IMG/VR virus record: IMGVR_UViG_3300037452_000339
Location: 1-23,318 of that record
Direction: 5' to 3' (one strand)
Length of the DNA stretch: 23,318 nucleotides
Source: a virus
Every line of letters starts with the position of its first letter. Within the stretch, counting starts at the first letter, position 1. The position numbers and the translations under genes were made by a program. Shown here piece by piece: positions 1 to 8,019 of this stretch. Below the pieces are notes generated by a model. It saw nothing but the letters and a program-made list of their open reading frames with translations. It was not told the DNA's origin and ran no database searches.

Positions 1-4
1 TTGG

Positions 5-38
5 GATTACACTGATTTTTTGTTGATTACACCGATTT
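5..38. repeat. Two copies of the GATTACACCGATTT short repeat
   Basis: Two near-identical 14-15-nt units, GATTACACTGATTT at about 5-18 and GATTACACCGATTT at 25-38, lie downstream of the leftmost gene. The same word, as GATTNCACCGATTT, recurs at 8033-8067 and several times in 11775-12000. It is therefore a dispersed short repeat rather than chance. No function can be assigned. Confidence 0.6.
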
Positions 39-82
39 CGATTGGTAAATCTGCATGCTATTGGGACGCTGATTGACGAGAG

Positions 83-406
83 TTACCGGGCGATTGGCTT
101 GTTTGTCGAAGTCAGTAGCGAGGAGTATGTCGACCTTGCCCGTTTGCCATTAGCTGGATAAGGTTTGGCGAATTTGATCTCGTCCATTTCCCTTTGAAGA
201 ACAAACATTTCGTCCTCCAAAACTTTGATGCGCATATTGTTAATGCGTTCTTCGGTCTTTTGCGATATGCTTATATCCTCGATTTCGCTGCGGAGGCCGA
301 AGTATGTTGACATCACCGATGCAACAATGCTTGCGGTACCCATAATGGTTACCACCAGGTTTCTGATGGTTATACCTTTTAGCTCCCGATGTTCGATGGC
401 AGTCAT
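83..406 (-). CDS. Small membrane protein with coiled coil, lysis-cassette associated (possible spanin-like protein)
   Basis: The 107-residue product has a short polar N-terminus, one strongly hydrophobic segment at about residues 15-37 and then a charged, heptad-like stretch (about 40-78) rich in Glu, Lys and Leu/Ile that probably forms a coiled coil. The tail is basic and Ser/Thr-rich. The start codon lies one base after the lysozyme stop (TAAAATG on the minus strand), so the two genes are probably translationally coupled. N-terminal membrane anchor plus coiled coil, next to holin and lysozyme, matches the architecture of inner-membrane spanins (Rz type). No family signature was recognised, so the spanin role is an inference; an accessory holin is the main alternative. 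Confidence 0.6.
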   Translation of the reverse strand: MTAIEHRELKGITIRNLVVTIMGTASIVASVMSTYFGLRSEIEDISISQKTEERINNMRIKVLEDEMFVLQREMDEIKFAKPYPANGKRARSTYSSLLTSTNKPIAR

Positions 407-407
407 T

Positions 408-923
408 TTATTTTGTGGTTGTGGCAGGTTTGTCCGGCGTAAGAAACAGGCGACTTTCTTCTCTCCGGCGCTGTAAAAGGGTTTCGCTGACTATTTTTTG
501 ACCGGTTTTTGGGTCGGTTATCTTGTCCCAGGCTAAAAAATGGGCAGCTGCTTCGGCGTAGTTCTTTTCGTTCAGCTTTGCCAGCAGGGTTGATTCCTCA
601 AGCCCGCCGGTTCCTACGTTGTAGGTGAACGACACGAGTGCGTCAAACTGATTTTGCGTGAGCGGCACTTTAACCCGGCTATTTACCGCGTCTTCGTACT
701 GCCCCATGGTGTTGCGGAACAATGCATCGGCCTGGAGTTCATTCGCGAGTTTATCACCGGGCTTTACTTGTTTGCCATCGTGATAGCGGGTGGACCCGTA
801 GCCGATCGTCCATATGCCCGCTTCATCTCGATAGGCTGAAAGGCTAAGCCCTTCAAAGTTTTTAATGATGTTTAGTCCGTTTGTGGAGATGGTGTTCATT
901 GGTTCATTAGTTGATTGGTTCAT
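408..923 (-). CDS. Phage endolysin, GH24 (T4-type) lysozyme
   Basis: This is a 171-residue muramidase that would cleave the MurNAc-GlcNAc bond of peptidoglycan at the end of the lytic cycle. The GH24 catalytic triad with its standard spacing is visible: Glu24 in KNFEG, Asp33 in AYRDEAG and Thr39 in WTIGYGST (E-x8-D-x5-T, as in T4 lysozyme). The conserved ALVSFTYNVG block follows near the middle and the length is normal. There is no signal peptide or SAR segment, so export must depend on a holin; the gene just upstream fits that. Two starts are possible, ATG at 923 and an in-frame ATG at 899. The extra eight residues come from a repetitive TTCATTNGTTGATTGG-like sequence, so 899 may be the true start. 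Confidence 0.93.
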   Translation of the reverse strand: MNQSTNEPMNTISTNGLNIIKNFEGLSLSAYRDEAGIWTIGYGSTRYHDGKQVKPGDKLANELQADALFRNTMGQYEDAVNSRVKVPLTQNQFDALVSFTYNVGTGGLEESTLLAKLNEKNYAEAAAHFLAWDKITDPKTGQKIVSETLLQRRREESRLFLTPDKPATTTK

Positions 924-975
924 TGGTGGGAAAGCGATAAGGTTTAGGTGAACGCCTGTTTGGCGACCCGCGGTG

Positions 976-1197
976 TTATTCAGCCGGCGTAACCAGTTTT
1001 GCCGGGGTAAAGAAGTTTTTGCCGAGGTAGGACAAACCTGCTGCCAGGGCTACACTGCCGATGGCTTTCCAGTCGAATGAAATAGAACCGGCTTGCAGCA
1101 CATTTTCTATTGCGGCGATTGCCGCACCGCCTACGGCTACGAGCAGGCCTTTGCCGAGGTCGGTTAGATTGAGGGAGAAGAGGGGTGATGTTTTCAT
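976..1197 (-). CDS. Holin-like small membrane protein
   Basis: The 73-residue protein has two hydrophobic stretches. The first (about residues 15-35) is Gly/Ala/Val-rich and the second (about 45-60) ends in LSYLGKNFF; the C-terminus is short and charged. Size, two-segment topology and position directly upstream of the GH24 lysozyme on the same strand are typical of small phage holins, which open the inner membrane for the endolysin. No family motif was recognised, so the call rests on topology and context. It is divergent from the acyltransferase gene, with only 49 bp between the two starts. Confidence 0.7.
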   Translation of the reverse strand: MKTSPLFSLNLTDLGKGLLVAVGGAAIAAIENVLQAGSISFDWKAIGSVALAAGLSYLGKNFFTPAKLVTPAE

Positions 1198-1246
1198 TAT
1201 TTTGATTTTTGATAGGTTTTAATTAAGAGTTTATATCTTCATACCC

Positions 1247-2233
1247 ATGAAAAAAGAGGGTAAGATATTATCTATTCAATATTTGCGGGGATTGGCTGCT
1301 TTGGGTGTTGTTTTTTGCCATTATGGCTCAAGCTTGATTTCATATCCAAAACTTTCGTCAATTTTCAACTTCGGCCAAACAGGCGTTTATGTTTTCTTCC
1401 TGGTAAGCGGCTTTATCATAGTCTATTCGTTGATTAAATCCGGTTACAGACCTGATCAATTTTTTAGATTTTTGTTGAAGCGATCAATCAGGATTGACCC
1501 TCCGTACATTGCTACTATTTTGTTAACTATCATTTTTTTTGGTGCGCTGTCCGCTTCAAAAGGAGAGCATATTGTTTTCAATCCGGGTCAATTTCTTGCC
1601 CATATATTTTATTTAGTGCCATTTACAAACTATCCGTTTTACAACCATATATTTTGGACGCTTTGTGTTGAATTTCAATTCTATTTGATCGTCGGACTCC
1701 TATATTTCCTGTCTGCTCACTACATTTATAAATCCGCTTTTTTGATCGCCTTTAGCTTAACCTGCTTGATCCCGTTCTCAAATTCCTATTATTTGGTTCT
1801 CAATTATGCTCCGATTTTCGCTCTAGGAATTTCGCTGGTCCGTTTTTATCAAGATCGACGTTGGAAAAACCTTCTTTTGCCAATACTTATGGCACTTTTT
1901 GTTGGATATAAATTTGGCCTCCCGATAATCGCCTTACTGACAGCCAGCTGTTTGATAATTATATTTTTTAAGCATTCTATCCGGCTAATGATCATTCTTG
2001 GCGACATCTCTTATTCCCTTTATCTCATTCATGGCCTTGTCCTTATAATGTTCGTCGGCATCGGAAAAAGGCTTCATTTCGATTTTGGACATTATCAATT
2101 GTTTTGGCTTGTAATCGAAATTTCTATCGCTATTTCCTTGGCATACCTATTCTATCTGGTCATTGAAAAACCTTCGGTAAATTTCTCCAAGCGAGTTTTT
2201 TATAAAAAAAAATCGTCTCTAGGGATTAGTTAG
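1247..2233 (+). CDS. OafA/YrhL-type membrane acyltransferase (acyltransferase 3 family)
   Basis: This 328-residue, very hydrophobic protein probably has about ten membrane helices. It carries the family hallmarks in order: QYLRGLAALGVVFCHYG at residues 11-27 with the conserved His25, GVYVFFLVSGF at about 46-56, the basic motif KRSIRIDPPY at 78-87, FWTLCVEFQFY at about 136-146, and a late YSLYLIHG. The family transfers acetyl or other acyl groups to sugars of exported polysaccharides. Prophage members are known to modify O-antigen and so alter the phage receptor. It is on the opposite strand to the structural genes, its 3' end overlaps the spike gene by 15 bp, and it is visibly AT-richer than the head genes, suggesting acquired cargo. 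The acylated substrate is unknown. Confidence 0.88.
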   Translation: MKKEGKILSIQYLRGLAALGVVFCHYGSSLISYPKLSSIFNFGQTGVYVFFLVSGFIIVYSLIKSGYRPDQFFRFLLKRSIRIDPPYIATILLTIIFFGALSASKGEHIVFNPGQFLAHIFYLVPFTNYPFYNHIFWTLCVEFQFYLIVGLLYFLSAHYIYKSAFLIAFSLTCLIPFSNSYYLVLNYAPIFALGISLVRFYQDRRWKNLLLPILMALFVGYKFGLPIIALLTASCLIIIFFKHSIRLMIILGDISYSLYLIHGLVLIMFVGIGKRLHFDFGHYQLFWLVIEISIAISLAYLFYLVIEKPSVNFSKRVFYKKKSSLGIS

Positions 2234-4072
2234 TGCGTATCCATTTGAATTTAACGTTGCAGGCGATGTCAACGTGTAAATGTTTTTTACTGAAACGTTT
2301 CCCAGTAGTGTTTTACTGCCTGATCCAGATAATGTGAGATTGTAATAGCCCGGCGATGTCGAATCGGATGGCACTTGTACATTTTGATTGCCCGACAATT
2401 GATAATTAAAAGTATTCGCAGCCTGATTACAATATAACTTACCTGTAACCATGGGCGCCGTAATATTAGAATAACCAAAGACACTTTTGTTGACGAAAAT
2501 ACTTGTACTGTCAGTTCCGTTAATGGTTCCGATCATGTTAATGCCGCCAGTGGCATTGCTGAGGCCAATATTGGTAAAAGTCACTCCCGATCCAATCACT
2601 ATATTACCCCCCATATTAACGGCGGTGTTACCGCTAATCCACGTAGAAAAGCTTAAACTGGCACTTATGTTGACAGTTCCGCTACCAAAATTTAAGCCCG
2701 CTCTGACGTCTCCGGTAAGATTTCCTGAAAAATTAACGGTGGGATTTCCGGCACTGAAATCAATTTTTCCCGTCGAGTTTTGTCCATTGGTAGTATATAA
2801 ACTAACAATACCGCTTCCATTCTTGGTGAAGTTGCCGCTGTAGTTTAGCGTGCCGCTGCACGTAAAATTAAAAGTTGAACATTCCAGCGATCCGTTAATG
2901 TTACATGCCTGACTTACCGTTGTGTTTGCTGAAAGTGTTGCTGTACCGTTTATTGTTAATGCATAATAGGACGAGTAAGGCAAATTCATCGTTACGCCAC
3001 TTTGCACCTGAATGTTTGAGTAACCACTGTAATTGTAGTTGAAGGTGCCCATCGACATTGCTGCGTTGGCGGATCCATAAGCGTATGTACCGATCACATT
3101 TAGAATCGCTGTGCCGTCTGCACCAGTTATGCTTCCGCTGTTTATCCAACCACCCTGGTTATTAGTTGTGCTGCCGAACAAACCATTAATAGTCAAAGTT
3201 TTGCCCGAAGCAATAACAACGGAATTGGTACCAGTGTTAATCGCCACGTTACCCCCTCCATTAAGTTGAAAGTAAAGGTTCGCCAAGATATTCCAGGTAT
3301 TGGAGCCAAAATTGCAGCCTGCCCGGCAGTCTCCTGAGAAATTACCATACATGTTTATTACCGGGTTCCCGGTAAATGCGATTATACCGGTTGAATTTGC
3401 CATAGTAAGAGTGCTGTAGAAATTGACGACTCCGGCACTTGAGTTTTTACTTAGCACCCCGGCCACAGTGACTGCTCCGTTTAAATAAGCATTATAACCA
3501 CTTAATTCGAATGTGCTTGAGTTAACAATTAATTGCCCGTTTATAGTAAGATCGGCAACAACGGTTTTAATTGAATTATCGGTACTTAGCGTATAATAAT
3601 TGACGTTAAGAATATTTTGAGGTTGAGTGCTCGAATAGTATATCGTAGACTGAGTGCCTGCAGTGAAATTTGCGATAAAATTACTATAACCTTGCAACTC
3701 GATCGTTATAGGGCTGGTAGTACTACTAAAATCAATCGCGCCAGCACATTGCAGATTTCCGGTAATTTGCAGTGAGTTTTGACTTAGGCTAGCAGTAGTA
3801 CTTGTTAATTTTCCATTTGGTCCTATGTAAAGATTTTTAATAGTTCGATTAAATAGATAGGTACCTATTAAATTGTTAGAATAATTTACGATATGATTGA
3901 TATAAACGTCATCCCCGATCTGCGGATATTGAATTAGTCCTCGGTCTACAGAATTTGAAATCCATGTTTGAGGATTGTTCCATTCGCCGTTGGCCATTGA
4001 ATACCAAATGTTCTTTTTTCTTGAGAGAAACAAACGGTAAGGAGACGTATTAACTGATGCTATCTCGTACAT
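2219..4072 (-). CDS. Large beta-repeat, spike- or fibre-like surface protein
   Basis: The 617-residue protein is dominated by short beta-strand-like runs rich in Asn, Thr, Ser and Gly (patterns such as LTINGT, NLTGDVRAG, SGNTAVNM), as expected for a right-handed beta-helix. The N-terminal part (about residues 20-65) has a W..G.W....TW motif followed by PQIGDDVYI, resembling the opening of G8-like surface domains. There is an internal duplication with a period near 210 residues: NPVINMYGNFSGDCRAGCNF at 237 matches NPTVNFSGNLTGDVRAGLNF at 443. It begins two bases after the stop of the upstream small gene, so it belongs to the tail-fibre group. Receptor binding is inferred from position and fold; no catalytic motif is visible. 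Confidence 0.75.
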   Translation of the reverse strand: MYEIASVNTSPYRLFLSRKKNIWYSMANGEWNNPQTWISNSVDRGLIQYPQIGDDVYINHIVNYSNNLIGTYLFNRTIKNLYIGPNGKLTSTTASLSQNSLQITGNLQCAGAIDFSSTTSPITIELQGYSNFIANFTAGTQSTIYYSSTQPQNILNVNYYTLSTDNSIKTVVADLTINGQLIVNSSTFELSGYNAYLNGAVTVAGVLSKNSSAGVVNFYSTLTMANSTGIIAFTGNPVINMYGNFSGDCRAGCNFGSNTWNILANLYFQLNGGGNVAINTGTNSVVIASGKTLTINGLFGSTTNNQGGWINSGSITGADGTAILNVIGTYAYGSANAAMSMGTFNYNYSGYSNIQVQSGVTMNLPYSSYYALTINGTATLSANTTVSQACNINGSLECSTFNFTCSGTLNYSGNFTKNGSGIVSLYTTNGQNSTGKIDFSAGNPTVNFSGNLTGDVRAGLNFGSGTVNISASLSFSTWISGNTAVNMGGNIVIGSGVTFTNIGLSNATGGINMIGTINGTDSTSIFVNKSVFGYSNITAPMVTGKLYCNQAANTFNYQLSGNQNVQVPSDSTSPGYYNLTLSGSGSKTLLGNVSVKNIYTLTSPATLNSNGYALTNP

Positions 4073-4074
4073 GA

Positions 4075-4497
4075 TCAGAAATTTCTTTGTTTAGCCATAA
4101 CATAAACTGCGGCGGAGGTAAGTGCGATGTTTGCCACCGACAGGGCCACGCCGCTTTCGAGGGTCATTACCCGGTTGCCTGCCAGGTCAATGTCGAATAA
4201 CTGTGGCGCAAGGGCAGCTAGGGTGGCCAGGGCCGTTGTGCCATTATTGCCCGCGCTGGCAGGAACCTGAACCTGGGCGATCTTGTTTTGGGCGGTTGAT
4301 GTAGAGCCCACGTATATGTCAAAGTTAACCGACGAGGCGCCCAGGTTGCGGAAAAGCACGTCGGTAATCACGCTGGCATTGGTGCTGCCGGTGGTAACCG
4401 GGGTAACAGTATTGGCCGCCGTTCCGGATGCAATGTTTACCGCCGGGTAACTTTGGGTGAGGGTGGCAAATGAGGTGGTATTGGATGAGCTGTTCAT
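4075..4497 (-). CDS. Small phage structural protein of unknown function
   Basis: The product is about 140 residues, rich in Ala, Thr, Asn and Val with beta-strand-like periodicity (VLFRNLGASSVNFDIYVGST, VMTLESGVALSVANIAL) and no membrane segment or signal peptide. I chose the ATG at 4497, which gives MNSSSNTTSF. The longer reading frame to 4542 would translate the CCATGG palindromic repeat (MDHGPW...), which looks intergenic. It lies between the collagen-like fibre and the spike gene, with a two-base gap to the latter, so it is probably co-translated with it. A fibre-tip or accessory decoration protein is plausible. No family is recognised. Confidence 0.7.
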   Translation of the reverse strand: MNSSSNTTSFATLTQSYPAVNIASGTAANTVTPVTTGSTNASVITDVLFRNLGASSVNFDIYVGSTSTAQNKIAQVQVPASAGNNGTTALATLAALAPQLFDIDLAGNRVMTLESGVALSVANIALTSAAVYVMAKQRNF

Positions 4498-4521
4498 AGT
4501 TGAATTATTAAATTTGTTATT

Positions 4522-4600
4522 AGTCCATGGACCATGGTCCATAGTCCATAGCCGTTTACGTTTGTTTTTACCATGGACTATTGTCTATCGACTATGGACT
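4522..4600. repeat. CCATGG-family inverted repeat (hairpin), copy 1
   Basis: A left arm at 4522-4551, built of 7-8-nt words such as AGTCCATGG and GACCATGG, is complementary to a right arm at 4571-4600. About 23 of 30 positions match, and several mismatches would be G-U in RNA. It fills the gap between the collagen-like fibre gene and the small structural gene. The same sequence family recurs at 8263-8342. In a transcript it would form a long hairpin, so it could be an attenuator or processing site. The function is unknown. Confidence 0.75.
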
Positions 4601-4603
4601 TTT

Positions 4604-5938
4604 TCATAATGTTGTTTGGTAAAAGTTATAGGATATGGCCGAAGACCCGGATGGTGGATTGATCCAGCCGGCATCATAGCTGGTATTGGAGTTTTTGGCC
4701 AGTACCTGCCCGGTTGTTCCGCCGGTCGGGAGCACTTTGCCGGTTAGCGAGTTGATTTGTGCCTGCAACTTGCCGAAGGCGGATAAAATGCTGTCGGTTG
4801 CTGTAATAGCCGACACCGTCCCGAAGCTGATGCCACTTAGCACTACCGCCAAAACGCGGGCGGCGGTAAAATACAGGTTGGTGGTCCCTTCGGGTACGGC
4901 GTCGGTGCTGCCGGGTGAGGCAACGAGCTGTATATAGGCGGAGCCGCTCCAGCGATATTCGTAATTGGTATCCTGGGCAATGTATATGATGTTTGTCGCA
5001 CCGGTGGTTGGGAAGGCGGCGTAGTTGGCAAACTCCTGTACCTCGTCAACATAAGCCGGAAGCTGGGCCGAGGGCACCCTGCCACTGCTGTCGAGGCTGG
5101 GGTAACCGTTTGGCTGACCTTTGTTTGCGGAATTTTCAGGTGTAAAGCCCAGCGAATTTTGCTTTGCGCTTAAAGCGGTTGCCAGGTTGGTATTATCCGT
5201 CGGCGCGCCGGACAGGTTTGCAAAGGAGTTATCCTGCCAGATGGTGTTAAAGCTGGTATTATCAGCCTTTGCCAAAACCTGCCCGGTTGTGCCCGCGCCA
5301 GGCACCCCTGCCCCCATCAGGGATACGCCTGTGCCCCATACACCGGAGGTCTTGGGACCGAAGAACACGTAGGTTAAGGTATTGATGTAAAAGTTACCGT
5401 CGACCCCGGTGGAGGTGTTGGAAGGATTGGTTGTGCCGAACAGGATAGTATTGCCATTGGTACCGTTTGTGCCGTTGGTACCCGCTGTGCCCTGCGGCCC
5501 CTGGGGCCCGGTCGCCATTGAAAACACCTGCGACCAGGCCCCTGCAGTTTTTTGATAAAATATGCCGGTAAGCGTATCGATATAGCTGTCGGAATTTTTG
5601 CCTATCGAAGTTCCCGGGACGCCGCCGCCATACAACATCGTACCGTCGGCGCCGTTAGCGGCCGAGACGGTGTAAACGATCGTCCAGGTGCCGGCAACCT
5701 TCTGCGCGAATGAGCCGCCAGAAGTGTTTACAAAAACATCGCCGTTATTGCCGCTTGTGTTTTGCGGAAGCGTTGTCCCAAAAGAGACATTGGCGCCGGT
5801 GATCAGGTTCGCCTCCAAAAACTGCAACAGCAGCGTAAAGGTGTATTGGTAGTCGGTACCGCTGTCAACGAGTACGGAAATATCCGATGCGCTGATGGAA
5901 GTAGCCACCGGGAGTTCGCTTATTTTTTTGTCGGCCAT
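4604..5938 (-). CDS. Collagen-like phage tail fibre protein
   Basis: The 444-residue protein opens with MADKKISELPVATSIS, a start common in phage fibre proteins of this type. Three related segments of about 45 residues follow (about 51-95, 101-144 and 164-210), each of the form G...P....G..GDxYINT...xxKxxGxW. Between the second and third is a short collagen-like Gly-X-Y run (about 144-162, GPQGPQGTAG then GTN triplets). The C-terminal half is fibre-like and contains a repeated GTTGQVLAK motif at about 216 and 407. Collagen-like triplets in phage fibres usually form trimeric stalks. Position between connector and spike genes fits a host-recognition fibre. Confidence 0.85.
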   Translation of the reverse strand: MADKKISELPVATSISASDISVLVDSGTDYQYTFTLLLQFLEANLITGANVSFGTTLPQNTSGNNGDVFVNTSGGSFAQKVAGTWTIVYTVSAANGADGTMLYGGGVPGTSIGKNSDSYIDTLTGIFYQKTAGAWSQVFSMATGPQGPQGTAGTNGTNGTNGNTILFGTTNPSNTSTGVDGNFYINTLTYVFFGPKTSGVWGTGVSLMGAGVPGAGTTGQVLAKADNTSFNTIWQDNSFANLSGAPTDNTNLATALSAKQNSLGFTPENSANKGQPNGYPSLDSSGRVPSAQLPAYVDEVQEFANYAAFPTTGATNIIYIAQDTNYEYRWSGSAYIQLVASPGSTDAVPEGTTNLYFTAARVLAVVLSGISFGTVSAITATDSILSAFGKLQAQINSLTGKVLPTGGTTGQVLAKNSNTSYDAGWINPPSGSSAISYNFYQTTL

Positions 5939-6000
5939 GGGACTATGATTTTTATGATTAGATGGATTTTAGGATTAATAGACGGCGGCGAAATTTCTTA

Positions 6001-6633
6001 TTAATTCATAAATTCAGTAATGGGCAGGTAGCTGTCGGCGCCGGTTGGATCGTAACCAGATGGGAAGTTGAAGCTGGTACGATCGACACTGCGGATGCGG
6101 GGGCCGGATTGACGGGCGCTTTTGTTTTTGCCGTTGTAGTTCCACAATGGAAAGTTGACCTTATTGTCCCACAAAAACTTCTCCACCTCGTTGGCGTGGG
6201 CATTGGCTACGCTACGCTGTTGTTGTACCAGCTTTACAATGTCCTTTGGCGCAACGGCATCGGCATTGTCGTGATGTTTTAATACGGGGCCGGTCGCAGT
6301 GTAATGCACGGCATCCGCCTCGATAAACCTGGCGAACGTAAAATAAACCAGCGTGGGGATCAACCCCTCGTACAAAACAATGTGCCCGTATTTGTCCAGG
6401 TATTCGCTGCCGTTTAAAAGGTCCTTGTAGGGTTGCGGTGCGGTGTCCTGTATGGTGCCGTCGGAATTGAAGTTTTGGATGAAATCATAGTACAGCGCGT
6501 GACCTAAAAAGGGCTTCAGATCAAGGTCCTGGGCTTTTTTTATAAAGACGTTCAGGCGCTCGGGCTTCATGTTTACGGAGATGTCTTCGTAATTCTGAAA
6601 TGTGGACTGGCTGATGAGATATATGGTGTTCAT
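6001..6633 (-). CDS. Putative head-tail connector-type protein
   Basis: The 210-residue soluble protein has a helix-rich N-terminal two thirds (ERLNVFIKKAQDLDLKPFLG, then GHIVLYEGLIPTLVYFTFARF) and a Gly/Ser/Pro-rich C-terminus. Size, all-helical character and position directly downstream of the portal gene match small connector or adaptor proteins. It resembles an uncharacterised protein common in Bacteroidota prophages (I believe the DUF6712 type, from memory, not verified). The gap to the portal gene holds a strong inverted repeat. The role is inferred mainly from context; a head-completion protein is an alternative. Confidence 0.65.
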   Translation of the reverse strand: MNTIYLISQSTFQNYEDISVNMKPERLNVFIKKAQDLDLKPFLGHALYYDFIQNFNSDGTIQDTAPQPYKDLLNGSEYLDKYGHIVLYEGLIPTLVYFTFARFIEADAVHYTATGPVLKHHDNADAVAPKDIVKLVQQQRSVANAHANEVEKFLWDNKVNFPLWNYNGKNKSARQSGPRIRSVDRTSFNFPSGYDPTGADSYLPITEFMN

Positions 6634-6640
6634 TGAGGGA

Positions 6641-6726
6641 GTTGATTAAGTTGGATTGGGTTGATTAGGTTGATTAGGTTGTTTTGGATAAGCTGAACTC
6701 AATCAACTTAATCCAACTTAATCAAC
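6641..6726. repeat. Long inverted repeat built of TTGATTA units
   Basis: GTTGATTAAGTTGGATT at 6641-6657 is perfectly complementary to AATCCAACTTAATCAAC at 6710-6726. The complementarity continues imperfectly inward (GGGTTGATTAGGTT against AAGTTGATTGAGTT on the reverse complement), giving arms of about 31 nt. The sequence is made of repeated 7-9-nt TTGATTR words. It occupies the gap between the portal and the connector-type gene and could act as a hairpin in the polycistronic transcript. Its role is unknown. Confidence 0.85.
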
Positions 6727-6729
6727 CAA

Positions 6730-8019
6730 TCAACTTGCAAAACACATCGCTTCTGCCTCGGCTTGCTTAAAGCCGTAGGCGTAAACTAAGGTGGCCACTT
6801 TGTTTTCGAGCGGAATATCAGCCAGCAGTAGTTGGTTGATGCTCGCGCCGGCTTTTATACCTGCAATATCGTCGGCAATGGTGGCGGGGACTTGTAAGAT
6901 ATTCCAGTTGCCGGCCGGGTTGATATCGGTGTAAAAATGGCTGAATAGTTCGGCGAAGGTTTCAGATAGTTCAAGCCGGTCGGAAGCCGTGTTGTCGTTA
7001 AACTCGCGGATGGCTTCCTTTTTTTCGCCGCCGTTGCTCAGGCCTGAAGCGTTTTCCGGGTTGATCAGGTCCTTCGGAACCGAGAAGCCTTTAATGATCC
7101 GTGCCTCCACCGATTTTTCCGTCGTTTCAAATAACTTATCGTTGTTCTGAATAGAATAGGGCTTAAATTCCGGCTTTGACGTTTCGTCCTCATACTCGAT
7201 CACAATGATCTTTTGCGCACTTTTTGCGCCCTGGAAGGAGCCGAGGTCTTTTTCAAGCTGCGAGGGCACATTGCTGTAAGGCAGGTCGCTATCGTCAGGC
7301 CGGCTATTATCGGCTTCTTCGCGCCGCGATTGCATGAACAGCATCGTTGAAGGCAGGAAACCCGTGGTTACTTCGCGGTTGTTGAATATCTTGATGCCTG
7401 CTTCGGTTTCAAAATCTTCCCAAACGCTGTCGGCCTCTATCAGTGGGTAATCATCCACTTCGGGATTAAAGTAAAACAGCTGGCCCTTGAATTTTTCCCA
7501 GCCGCCTGCAGCAAGCACCTGCTTTTTGATTGTTTGAGGATTGGGGTCGTAGGTATCCAGGAAGGTGATCTTGCTGCGCATGATGTTTTTCCAGGTCTTG
7601 CGGCCCCAATCGGAATATAAGGCGAATTTACCGGCGGTGGTCGGGTCGTCGGTGTCGCCCATCCTGATGTCCTCAAACTTTACATAATTTACCGAAGCGA
7701 TTTTGTAATTGGCGTTATAGTTTACCTGTATGCCAAAGCCGGTGAATAAGGCTTTATCGGTAGCAACTGCTTTCAAAAGTTTCGCCAGCGTCAGCCCTTT
7801 GGTGTTTACCAACTGCTTACCCAGTTCGGGCTGCTCAAAGCCATTGCCGCCTATGAATTTCGACCGCTTGTTCCAGCAATCTTTGGCGGTTGGCGAGCCG
7901 GCAACCAGTTCGAGCATGCGCTGCGGGTAGGCATTGTCGAGGTCGTAGTTGAGTATGCCGAAGGTTTGGTTCGGCCTTACAAATATCCTCCGCTCAATTT
8001 GTGGTAAATAGGTCTTCAT
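6730..8019 (-). CDS. Phage portal protein (putative)
   Basis: The product is about 429 residues from the ATG at 8019; a GTG at 8040 is in frame but would start inside a repeat. Portal-like features include the early GSPTAKDCWNKRSKFIGGNGF segment, a central mixed alpha/beta region, and a C-terminal SGLSNGGEKKEAIREFND segment followed by a helical ETFAELFSHFY stretch, as in the stem/wing end of portals. Twelve copies would form the DNA entry vertex and bind terminase and connector. The stop of the upstream 84-aa gene lies inside this gene, giving a 26-bp overlap. The family is divergent, so this is probable rather than certain. Confidence 0.72.
   Translation of the reverse strand: MKTYLPQIERRIFVRPNQTFGILNYDLDNAYPQRMLELVAGSPTAKDCWNKRSKFIGGNGFEQPELGKQLVNTKGLTLAKLLKAVATDKALFTGFGIQVNYNANYKIASVNYVKFEDIRMGDTDDPTTAGKFALYSDWGRKTWKNIMRSKITFLDTYDPNPQTIKKQVLAAGGWEKFKGQLFYFNPEVDDYPLIEADSVWEDFETEAGIKIFNNREVTTGFLPSTMLFMQSRREEADNSRPDDSDLPYSNVPSQLEKDLGSFQGAKSAQKIIVIEYEDETSKPEFKPYSIQNNDKLFETTEKSVEARIIKGFSVPKDLINPENASGLSNGGEKKEAIREFNDNTASDRLELSETFAELFSHFYTDINPAGNWNILQVPATIADDIAGIKAGASINQLLLADIPLENKVATLVYAYGFKQAEAEAMCFAS

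Noticed and set aside
225-476. Plus-strand frame at the lysozyme/107-aa gene junction
   Set aside because: It overlaps two better supported genes on the other strand and shows no domain or leader.
4498-4542. Upstream ATG at 4542 for the small structural protein
   Set aside because: It would translate the CCATGG hairpin repeat; MNSSSN at 4497 is a more natural N-terminus.
4604-5938. Host collagen-like surface adhesin
   Set aside because: It has no signal peptide and lies among phage structural genes; its N-terminus and repeats fit a tail fibre.
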